19,021 nucleotides of DNA. It comes from Kiritimatiellia bacterium. Lineage in GTDB: Bacteria > Verrucomicrobiota > Kiritimatiellia > RFP12 > DVOR01. Numbering within the stretch: position 1 is the first letter of the stretch; each line of letters starts with the position of its first letter. The notes beneath the pieces were generated by a model, which saw only the letters and a program-made list of their open reading frames with translations, had not been told where the DNA came from and did no database searches. Shown piece after piece: positions 6,852 to 13,379 of the stretch. Location: NCBI GenBank assembly GCA_900771325.1, contig CAAGNN010000123.1, positions 1-19,021 on the forward strand, written 5' to 3'. Made by a program: the position numbers and the translations under genes.

Positions 6852-7463
6852 TTACTTCGCCTCGGGCACCTTCGTGACCACGTGGTCGACCAGACCGTAG
6901 GCCTGCGCCTCAGCCGCCGACATAAAGTTGTCGCGCTCGGTATCCTGGAAGACCTTCTCGATCGGCTGGCCGGAGTGCGAAGCCAGAATGCCGTTGAGGG
7001 TCTGCTTCATCCGCTGGATCTCGGCAGCCTGAATCTGGATGTCGGTGCACTGACCCTCCGCGCCGCCCAGCGGCTGATGGATCATAATGCGGGCGTTAGG
7101 CAGGGCGTAGCGCTTGCCCTTCGCGCCGGCCGCCAGGAGCACCGCGCCCATACTCGCCGCCTGGCCAATGCAGTAAGTGGCCACGTCGCACGAGAGGAAC
7201 TGCATCGTGTCATAGATTGCCAGCCCGGCCGTCACCACGCCCCCGGGCGAATTGATGTAAAAAGAGATGTCCTTCTTGGGGTCCTGCGACTGCAAGAAGA
7301 GCAGCTGCGCCACCACGATGTTCGCGACAGTGTCGTCAATCGGCCCGCCCAGGAAGATAATCCGGTCGAGCAACAACCGCGAATAGATGTCATACGACCG
7401 CTCGCCCCGCGCCGTCTGCTCGACCACAATCGGCACCAACATATTATCCTGAATATCCTTCAT
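6852..7463 (-). CDS. clpP: ATP-dependent Clp protease proteolytic subunit
   Basis: Protein of 203 residues, the usual length. ClpP forms a 14-subunit cytoplasmic barrel that degrades substrates unfolded by ClpX or ClpA/ClpC. The serine-protease triad is intact: S104 in GQAASMGAVLL, H129 in ARIMIHQPLGG and D178 in TERDNFMSA. The N-terminus MLVPIVVEQT..GERSYDIYSRLL is typical, including the processing/axial-loop region. The start at 7463 is chosen because it matches the family N-terminus and has GGAGAG 5 bp upstream; the frame extends further upstream through the promoter. No clpX lies next to it; the downstream neighbour is the FmdB-like gene. The promoter is at 7503-7511, giving a leader of about 33 nt. 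Confidence 0.97.
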   Translation of the reverse strand: MKDIQDNMLVPIVVEQTARGERSYDIYSRLLLDRIIFLGGPIDDTVANIVVAQLLFLQSQDPKKDISFYINSPGGVVTAGLAIYDTMQFLSCDVATYCIGQAASMGAVLLAAGAKGKRYALPNARIMIHQPLGGAEGQCTDIQIQAAEIQRMKQTLNGILASHSGQPIEKVFQDTERDNFMSAAEAQAYGLVDHVVTKVPEAK

Positions 7464-7502
7464 ACGCTCTCTCCACTGGGATTGCTGACAAAAACGCGCG
7501 GG

Positions 7503-7511
7503 ATTATACCA
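7503..7511 (-). promoter_or_regulatory. Extended -10 promoter of clpP
   Basis: On the minus strand, TGG (7511-7509) is followed by TATAAT (7508-7503). The 17-bp-spaced -35 position reads GAGCGC, not a recognisable -35. Confidence 0.8.
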
Positions 7512-7561
7512 CAACCCGCCGCCCCGCGCTCGCTTTTGGGGCCGCCTCGGAGGGCGGCCAA

Positions 7562-7577
7562 GCACAACGCTTACCCC
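7562..7577. repeat. 16-bp dispersed box, copy 2
   Basis: GCACAACGCTTACCCC, identical to 189-204. It directly abuts the first 22-bp unit of array 2 at 7578. Confidence 0.85.
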
Positions 7578-7640
7578 CCTCGCCCCGGGTCCAAAACGAA
7601 CCCGGGCCTACCTCGAGGTCAACCCGGGGCGGGCGGAACT

Positions 7641-7725
7641 ATTAAGACTCAGTCTTAATTGAAATAACAGTTAGTCTTAATTGAATTAACAGTCAGTCTT
7701 AATTGAATTAAGTCTGAGTCTTAAT
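7641..7725. repeat. AT-rich block bounded by 12-bp inverted repeats
   Basis: ATTAAGACTCAG (7641-7652) is the exact reverse complement of CTGAGTCTTAAT (7714-7725). In between, AGTCTTAATTGAA recurs at 22-bp steps with internal TTAATT/AATTAA symmetry. The block stands out as AT-rich in a very GC-rich region. Confidence 0.9.
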
Positions 7726-7730
7726 AATCG

Positions 7731-7767
7731 GCCTCGGGGCAGAGCAAAAATTAACCCGCCCCGAGGC
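7731..7767. repeat. 10-bp inverted repeat linking the two AT-richer blocks
   Basis: GCCTCGGGGC (7731-7740) and GCCCCGAGGC (7758-7767) are perfect reverse complements around a 17-bp A-rich centre. Confidence 0.85.
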
Positions 7768-7772
7768 GAACT

Positions 7773-7857
7773 ATTAAGTCCACCACTTATTGCCGATAAG
7801 TCCCCCACTTATCGGCAATAAGTCCCCCACTTAATTCCGATAAGTGGGGGACTTAAT
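7773..7857. repeat. Second block bounded by 17-bp inverted repeats, with inner 14-bp stem
   Basis: The arms 7773-7789 and 7841-7857 match at 16 of 17 positions as inverted copies of ATTAAGTCCCCCACTTA. Inside, TTATTGCCGATAAG (7787-7800) and CTTATCGGCAATAA (7808-7821) form a perfect 14-bp stem with a 7-nt loop. AGTCCcCCACTTA is repeated three times at 22-bp steps. Confidence 0.92.
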
Positions 7858-7979
7858 AATTCCACTCGCCCGAGTCCAAAATGAACCCGCCCCGAATCCG
7901 CAGTCAACCCGGGGCGGATGGCCTGGCAGACCGCCCTGACCGCCGGGACGGCGTCTGCAAAACCTGCGACGCAGGGGGC

Positions 7980-8001
7980 GTGGGGGCGAGTTAGCCCCCA
8001 C
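7980..8001 (-). terminator. Hairpin downstream of the A2M gene
   Basis: GTGGGGGC (7980-7987) pairs with GCCCCCAC (7994-8001). It starts 25 bp after the A2M stop on the minus strand. There is no T run, so intrinsic termination is uncertain. Together with GCTGATG just 5' on the minus strand it matches the first hairpin of the dispersed module at 18527-18611. Confidence 0.55.
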
Positions 8002-8026
8002 ATCAGCCGCGCTACGGCGGCAGCGC

Positions 8027-11000
8027 TTAACGGTCGGTGGCGTAGGTGGCGAAGTCGGGGGAGACGAAGCTGCGCAGGGTGGCGGGGGGCGTCTGGCAGT
8101 GACCGGCGTGGGTGCGCTTGAGCTCGTAGGCGAGCGTGAGCGGTTCGCCGCGCGGGAGGAAGGAGAGGAAGACGGTAAGACCGGTTTCATCGGGCACGCA
8201 GTAGGCACCGGCGGACCAGTCCCACCAAGGAGTCTGGCGGAGAGGCTCGGTGTTGGCGGGGCGTTCATCGCGCAAGACCAGGTGGTTCATCGGCTGGGAG
8301 GCCTGGACGCGCAGCTGCACGGTCAGCACCTCGCCCACCTGCGGCGCGGCGGGGGTGACGCGGCGGGTGAGGGAGAGATCTTCGCGCGCCTGCGATGGCA
8401 TCGCCGCCAGTTCCGCGAGCGTGCAGTCGCGGCGCGAGAGGAGGCGCCCAAAGACCCAGCCCTCCTCCGGACGCTCGAAGCGGAAGCAACGCACGGCGGG
8501 GTCGACCACCGGCAGCGCCTCGCAGACCGGCCGAGCCTCCGCTGCTGAGCCGGGCTGCGCTTCGCCCGAGCGGAGCAGCGCATAGACGGCGCAGAGGGTG
8601 GCGCGGGCCGAACCCCAACTATTCCGCCGGCGGTGTTGCAGGAGCCAACGCGCGGCCAGGCGCGCCTCCTCCCGGCGGCCGGTCTCCCAGAGCAACGCCA
8701 CGCCAAGCGCGTGCGCCTCCAGGGGCGAAGACCACCACTGCAGCCAACGCTCCCCCTGCGGCCAGGAGAGCCCCTCGACCTCATCGCGCCGGGCCGAGGC
8801 CAAGAGCCGCTCCAGCGTCCCCTGCGCCAGACGCGCCTCCCCCACGCGCAGGGCAGCCAGGGCGACCAAGCGCTCGGTTTGGTCGCTCCCCCGGGCACGT
8901 TCGGCGGCCATCAGCAGTTCATCGTGAGTGGGCGTGCCGGCCTCGGACCACACGGTGCGCGCGTAGAGGCGCACGGCCTCGGGCAGGGTGTCGGCCTCGG
9001 GCGAAGCGAGCAGCTCCACGGCGGCGGCCTCCAAGGGCTCCGAAGCCAGGCCCAAGGCCTTCAAGCGCGCAATCCCCAGGAGGATCGACCCCGTCACGCA
9101 GCTATCGGCCAAGCCGCCGGCCACCCACGGCCAAGACTTGCCCTTGCGCGCGGCGAGCACCTCGGCCACGGCGGCTTTGAGCGCCTCGGGGTCCGGCGCT
9201 CGGCCGGTCAGCCGCCCCAGGAGCACCATCGCCTCCAGGCGCGCGTAGCGCTCATAGACCGTCTTGCCGGGCTTCTCCACCAAGGCGCCCAGCGACTCGC
9301 GCACCGCCTCCAGCGGCATAGCGCCCCAAGCGACCTCCACCTCGCCCCCCTGCGCCGCCTCGGGCACGCGCACCTCGGCCACCTGCCCCGCGCGCACCGC
9401 CACGCTCACCGGCCAGACCTCCTCCACACTCACCCGGTTGCTCGCCACCGGCACCTCGAGGCGCACGGCATCCTCGGGCGAGGAGAAGGCAAAGACCTGC
9501 ACCCCGGGCGAGGCCTGCGCCGCCACCTCCCAGACCACCCGCGCGCTCCCCTGCGCCGGCAAGGAGACCGACCGCCGCTCGCCGCCATTGAGCTCCACCC
9601 ACGTCTCGCGCGGCTGATCGGTGGCATTGCGCACCTCCACCTGCACCGTCAGGCGGTCGCCCACGCGCAATTGCCGCGGCAGATAGGGCTGCAGGGCCAC
9701 CTCCTGGCGCGAGAGCACCGTCCGCTCCAAGGTGCCGCTGCGGCCATCGGGCGTGTAGGCGAGCACGCAGAGCCGCCACTGGGTGAGCGAATCGGGCATC
9801 GTCAGCCGGAAGATGGCGCGACCGCCCTCCACGCGCTTCTGGGGGGTCCACAAGGCCGCGCGGGCGAAGTTCTGCCGCACCCGGGCCGCCTCGCCCCCGG
9901 CGGCAGCGCCAGCGGTCTCCTCCTCGGGGGCCTCCATCACCACGCACGATGCCGTATCGCCAAGATAGCGAGCGCCCCCGAAGACCTCGCCCCACGGGTC
10001 GGCAGACTTCCTGCTGAGCCACAGCATCGCCTCATACGGGTCGCGCGCCAACCGTTCGCGGAGCTCGACTTCCCGCATGCCCAGCGGCTGATCTCTCCGT
10101 ACACCCGCGAGGTAACGTTCGCTGGGGACGAAGAGCCGCTCCAAGACGAGCCTCCGCCAGGAGAGCTCGGCGTAGTCCTCCATCGCCGCGTCGTAGCAGG
10201 TGGCGAGCAGCTCGGCGCTTGGGTCATCCACCGCCACCTCCCACACCTGCTCGCTCCCAGGCGCGACCACCTCGGCCACGCGCACAGCCTCCACCTGCAA
10301 CTGCGCCTTCGGCTGGACCGCGCGCTGCACCTCGGCAGCCACAAAGCCCGCGCGGTCAAAGCCATAGACCGCCAACAGCATCTCGCCCACGGCCTCCGCC
10401 GGCACCTGCCAGGCGAAGCGGCGCGAGGGCGGTAGCGGCAACGTCTCCACGCGCGTGCCCTCTCCCACCTGCCAGACCACCTGCAGGAAGCACGGCCCCG
10501 CCCCCGGAATGTCGGCATAGCCCTCCACCACCTCCCCGGGCGCGTAGGCCTTTCCCCGGCGCGCAAGCTGGATAAGGCCCTTGTCCGCCTCCGGCCCAAA
10601 GGGGAAGTCCCCGCTCGTCGGCACCACCACCGCCGTTTCGTGATAGCCCAAGGGCTTTGCCTGCTTATCCACCACGTCGCACATCCACTTCCCCGCCGGC
10701 AGCGTCACCGACACCACGCCCGGCTGCGCCACCGGCACGCGCACCGTCTCTTCCGTCTCCGCGCCCTGCCGCGTAAAGCGCAGCACCCCGCTTGCCTGCG
10801 CGAAGGCGCTCTCCACCTTCACCTCAAAGGGCTCGCCCGCCACCATCCGCGCCGGCAACTCCGCCTCCATCCGGTAGCCCGCCTGCGGCACCCACGCCTC
10901 CCAGTCCGCCTCCTGCCGCTCGCCATTCTCCCGCACAACGGCCACCTCCACCACCAGGCGCTGCTCCTCCGCCCGACTCGGCCTCGGCGTCACCTCAAAG

Positions 11001-12877
11001 GCGAACGCCCCATCGGCCTGCACCGCGCACACGCCGCGCTGTTCCCCCGCGCGCCAACGCACCTCCCCGGCCGTCAACGGCAATCCATTGCGCTCCACCG
11101 CCCGCCCCGTAAAGCGCTGCGGCTGATCCAGCGGCACCCCCTCCGACGCGCGCTCCAGGCTTACCGTAAAGGTGGCCGGCCGGATGGCCATCACCTCCAC
11201 GCTGCCGCAATAGCGCTTATCCACCCGCGCAAAGAGATTTCCCACCACCTCGGCCGGCAACGCCACGCTCCCGCTCCAGCTCCCGTGCGCCGAGAGCTTC
11301 ACCCGCTCCTCCAACAGCACGCGCGCTTTCTGCTCGCCGGGGACCTCCATCTCCAGCCGCAGCGTCACCTCCTCGCCGGCCAAGACCTCCGCCGCCGCCC
11401 CCTGCCTCTGCCGCAACCCCAGCAGCTCAAAGTGCACCGTCTCCCCGGGCCGATAGATGGGGCACTGCGTCATCCACTCAAAGCGCCACGCCGCCTTGGC
11501 CGACTCCGCCTGCTTCTCCTGCGGCAACATCCACGGCTTGAGCGAACAGGTCACCTGCTCCCCATGCGCCTCCGCCACCACTTCCACCGGCTCATCCCCC
11601 CGCGCAGCCTTCGCCGCCACTGGCACAACCGCCACGCCCAGCGCGTCACTCACGCCCTCAGCGCCCGCCACGCGCACCCGCGCCCCGGCCACCGCCTCGC
11701 CCGTGCGCGTATCGCCCACAAAGAAGCGCAGCGCGGGCTTCTCGCCCCCCGCGACCCCCTCTTGCTCCCGCACCAACGCCACCGAGAAGGTCGCCACCTG
11801 CACCGGGAAGGTCTGCGTGACCCGCTCCGCCGAGAGCTTCCCCTCCGCCGAAAAGACCAGCCGGTACTTCCCCATCTCCAACGCCGGCAGCTCCACCTCC
11901 GCCTCGCTCGCGGCGTAGGGTGCCCGCTCCTGCAGCGGATACTCGCGCTCGACCACCCGCTGCCCCGACTCCGAGAGCACCTCCAGCCGCAACTGCGTGA
12001 GGTTACGATAGTGCACGCGCACCCGCCGCCCCTCCGGGGCAATCACCTGCGGCAAGGCAAGCGTCATCTCCGCGTGCCGCAGATCCGCCAAATAGTCAAG
12101 CGCCACCAGGTGGAGCCTGCGGTCGCGCGCCAACGCCAAGGCCGCCATCAGCGCCTCCACCTGCCGCGCCAACGCCTCCGGGTGCGCCTCCCAGTCCACC
12201 TGATGCCACACCATAGCCTGCGCAAAGAGGATCTGCGCCTGCGTCTCGCGCGGCCAACGGCGCTCCGCCGCCAACACCTGCCAGGCCGCAACCACCTCCT
12301 CCGCGCGCTCCCACGCCGAGGCGTACTCCCCGGCCACCTGTTGCTCGTACAACTGCCGAATGCGGATCTTCCCCTCAAAGCGATCATCCCCCCGCGCCTG
12401 GGCCAAGGCCAAGCAACGCGTATCCACCGCCGCGGTCTCTGCATCCCGACGCCACAACACCTCGTGCACATAGGCTAGCTCCAGAGCCGACCCCACAACG
12501 AGATCCTCATCCTCTCCCTCGAAGGGCCCCACCGGCCAGGAGGCCAGACGCTCCACCTCCGCCACCAACGCCTCCCGCTGCCGCTCCAACCACGCCTCCG
12601 CCTCGCGCGCCGACACCTCCAGCGCTTCCTCCACATCCCGCTTGGAGACCTGCGCCAAGAGCAAGCGCAACCGCCGCGCCGTCAGTTCCTCGATGTCAGC
12701 CGCCGCCCCCTGCGCCTCCAGCGCCGCGATCGCCTTCACCTCCCGCGAGAGACGCTGCCCTTCGCTATCATCCTGCGCGGCCAGCGCATCCTCCGCGCGC
12801 AACACCTCCTGCCACGAAGCCACCGCCCCGCCCGCCAACGCCAACACGCTCACCATCGCCAACAGCCAACGCTTCAT
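8027..12877 (-). CDS. Bacterial alpha-2-macroglobulin family protein lacking the thioester
   Basis: Protein of 1616 residues. The signal peptide MKRWLLAMVSVLALAGGAVA ends with a likely signal peptidase I site and no lipobox, so it is predicted to be soluble in the periplasm. Landmarks: a helical N-terminal region (about 25-270); macroglobulin domains with YRPGETVHFELL (about 475-486); PDSLTQWRLCVLAYTPDG (about 1028-1045), the A2M-domain signature; a helical toroid-like region (about 1190-1440) with SWGSARATLCAVYALL; and a C-terminal bMG10-like domain starting LVLRDERPANTEP (about 1534). Family members trap proteases and are thought to protect the envelope. The expected CxEQ thioester is absent: the corresponding stretch is VEKPGKTVYERYARLEA (about 1200-1216). 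The start at 12877 has GGAGG 6 bp upstream. It is monocistronic, and no pbpC neighbour is present. Confidence 0.92.
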   Translation of the reverse strand: MKRWLLAMVSVLALAGGAVASWQEVLRAEDALAAQDDSEGQRLSREVKAIAALEAQGAAADIEELTARRLRLLLAQVSKRDVEEALEVSAREAEAWLERQREALVAEVERLASWPVGPFEGEDEDLVVGSALELAYVHEVLWRRDAETAAVDTRCLALAQARGDDRFEGKIRIRQLYEQQVAGEYASAWERAEEVVAAWQVLAAERRWPRETQAQILFAQAMVWHQVDWEAHPEALARQVEALMAALALARDRRLHLVALDYLADLRHAEMTLALPQVIAPEGRRVRVHYRNLTQLRLEVLSESGQRVVEREYPLQERAPYAASEAEVELPALEMGKYRLVFSAEGKLSAERVTQTFPVQVATFSVALVREQEGVAGGEKPALRFFVGDTRTGEAVAGARVRVAGAEGVSDALGVAVVPVAAKAARGDEPVEVVAEAHGEQVTCSLKPWMLPQEKQAESAKAAWRFEWMTQCPIYRPGETVHFELLGLRQRQGAAAEVLAGEEVTLRLEMEVPGEQKARVLLEERVKLSAHGSWSGSVALPAEVVGNLFARVDKRYCGSVEVMAIRPATFTVSLERASEGVPLDQPQRFTGRAVERNGLPLTAGEVRWRAGEQRGVCAVQADGAFAFEVTPRPSRAEEQRLVVEVAVVRENGERQEADWEAWVPQAGYRMEAELPARMVAGEPFEVKVESAFAQASGVLRFTRQGAETEETVRVPVAQPGVVSVTLPAGKWMCDVVDKQAKPLGYHETAVVVPTSGDFPFGPEADKGLIQLARRGKAYAPGEVVEGYADIPGAGPCFLQVVWQVGEGTRVETLPLPPSRRFAWQVPAEAVGEMLLAVYGFDRAGFVAAEVQRAVQPKAQLQVEAVRVAEVVAPGSEQVWEVAVDDPSAELLATCYDAAMEDYAELSWRRLVLERLFVPSERYLAGVRRDQPLGMREVELRERLARDPYEAMLWLSRKSADPWGEVFGGARYLGDTASCVVMEAPEEETAGAAAGGEAARVRQNFARAALWTPQKRVEGGRAIFRLTMPDSLTQWRLCVLAYTPDGRSGTLERTVLSRQEVALQPYLPRQLRVGDRLTVQVEVRNATDQPRETWVELNGGERRSVSLPAQGSARVVWEVAAQASPGVQVFAFSSPEDAVRLEVPVASNRVSVEEVWPVSVAVRAGQVAEVRVPEAAQGGEVEVAWGAMPLEAVRESLGALVEKPGKTVYERYARLEAMVLLGRLTGRAPDPEALKAAVAEVLAARKGKSWPWVAGGLADSCVTGSILLGIARLKALGLASEPLEAAAVELLASPEADTLPEAVRLYARTVWSEAGTPTHDELLMAAERARGSDQTERLVALAALRVGEARLAQGTLERLLASARRDEVEGLSWPQGERWLQWWSSPLEAHALGVALLWETGRREEARLAARWLLQHRRRNSWGSARATLCAVYALLRSGEAQPGSAAEARPVCEALPVVDPAVRCFRFERPEEGWVFGRLLSRRDCTLAELAAMPSQAREDLSLTRRVTPAAPQVGEVLTVQLRVQASQPMNHLVLRDERPANTEPLRQTPWWDWSAGAYCVPDETGLTVFLSFLPRGEPLTLAYELKRTHAGHCQTPPATLRSFVSPDFATYATDR

Positions 12878-12930
12878 CGTCTGCCTCCGCTTCTTCCGGG
12901 CCTCCGCCCACTCGCTCGCAAAACACCCCC

Positions 12931-12939
12931 AGTCTACCA
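12931..12939 (-). promoter_or_regulatory. Extended -10 promoter of the A2M gene
   Basis: On the minus strand, TGG (12939-12937) is followed by TAGACT (12936-12931). Predicted leader about 47 nt. No obvious -35. Confidence 0.55.
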
Positions 12940-12973
12940 TCTTTCCGCGCTCGCTGCGCTCGCATAGCGAAAA

Positions 12974-13001
12974 GTCGACAGTCGACAGTCAACAGTCGAC
13001 A
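12974..13001. repeat. Four-copy heptamer repeat B
   Basis: Plus strand: GTCGACA, GTCGACA, GTCAACA, GTCGACA, four exact 7-bp units. Reverse-complemented it reads TGTCGAC, TGTTGAC, TGTCGAC, TGTCGAC, so the single TGTT unit is in second place, as in repeat A at 6547-6574. Confidence 0.9.
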
Positions 13002-13100
13002 GTGCGCGTTCCGCGACGGACCGGTTTGCGGAAACAACCGTGCAACAACGGTCACTGTGCCAACCGTGCCACGCGGTGTGCCAAACCGTGCCAAAAATGT
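13002..13100. other. Non-coding spacer with CCGTGCCA-type short repeats
   Basis: Short direct repeats of the form (A)ACCGTGCCA(A) recur several times between about 13040 and 13096, with an imperfect 5' copy AACCGTGCAACAA. No gene, promoter or RNA structure could be supported. Confidence 0.5.
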
Positions 13101-13188
13101 GGCAGGCCCGGGTTCGAGGTCACCCCGGGCCTACCTCGAGGTCAACCCGGGGCGGGTCGGGGGCGAACCCGGGGCGGGGGGCTTGGGG
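13101..13188. repeat. 22-bp tandem array 3
   Basis: Four 22-bp units start at 13101, 13123, 13145 and 13167. The last two have the ACCCGGGGCGGG core of array 1. The first two are CCCGGG variants ending CGAGGTCA. A 33-bp segment at 13124-13156 is identical to 7601-7633 in array 2. Confidence 0.93.
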
Positions 13189-13200
13189 GGACTCCCCCAA
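13183..13200. other. Hairpin at the edge of array 3
   Basis: TTGGGGG (13183-13189) pairs with CCCCCAA (13194-13200) over a 4-nt loop. The following 60 bp contain another nested GC stem (GGGGA to TCCCC, about 13214-13236). No coding signal. Confidence 0.6.
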
Positions 13201-13265
13201 CGGCCCTTGCGGGGAGGCGCGGAGCGCATCCCCGCTGCGCAGCCTGGTGTGCCTCCGTGCCAATC

Positions 13266-13356
13266 GGCAAAACGAAAGCCGACGTGCCCGGAGGGCACGT
13301 CGGCCGGGGTGGAGCGTCCCACGCTCCCGAGGGGCGTGGGGACGAGAAGTCCCCAC
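13266..13356 (-). repeat. Dispersed three-hairpin module, leftward copy
   Basis: Reading leftward from the mutase gene, hairpin 1 is GTGGGGAC/GTCCCCAC (13356-13336), hairpin 2 is GGAGCGT/ACGCTCC (13327-13311) and hairpin 3 is 13304-13278 with T residues. The same three hairpins in the same order occur rightward at 18533-18611. The first hairpin alone occurs at 7980-8001. Confidence 0.85.
13278..13304 (-). terminator. Rho-independent terminator of the exbB-to-mutase operon
   Basis: GCCGACGTGCCC and GGGCACGTCGGC form a perfect 12-bp stem with a 3-nt loop. On the minus strand it is followed by TTTCGTTTTG (13277-13268). It lies 76 bp after the mutase stop codon. Confidence 0.88.
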
Positions 13357-13379
13357 ACCGCGCGCATCGGCGGGAGGCG

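Larger units (their letters stand above)
7578..7928. repeat. 22-bp-phased composite array 2 (16 units, three sequence classes)
   Basis: Unit starts are 7578, 7600, 7622, 7644, 7666, 7688, 7710, 7732, 7754, 7776, 7798, 7820, 7842, 7864 (21 bp), 7885 and 7907. All but one unit are exactly 22 bp. The register stays fixed while the sequence changes: GC-rich CCCGGG-type units, then AT-rich AGTCTTAATTGAATTAAC units (7644-7731), then CCTCGGGGC/CCCGCCCCGAGG units, then AAGTCCCCCACTT units (7776-7863), then GC-rich units again. Most units hold a short palindrome, for example TTAATTgAATTAA, AAGTcccccACTT, ACTCGccCGAGT. There are no spacers as in CRISPR and no open frame of substance. It lies between the 3' end of the A2M gene and the clpP promoter. 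Confidence 0.95.

Noticed and set aside
7641..7857. Replication origin with iterons and an unwinding element
   Set aside because: The AT-rich phased repeats are suggestive, but there is no dnaA/rep gene and no recognisable DnaA boxes, and related arrays occur at several loci.
7578..7928. CRISPR array
   Set aside because: The 22-bp units abut directly with no unique spacers, repeat identity is partial, and no cas gene is present.
7578..7928. Integron cassette sites (attC) used by the nearby tyrosine recombinase
   Set aside because: The recombinase matches Xer rather than an integron integrase, no cassette genes lie between the repeats, and the attC core sites are not seen.
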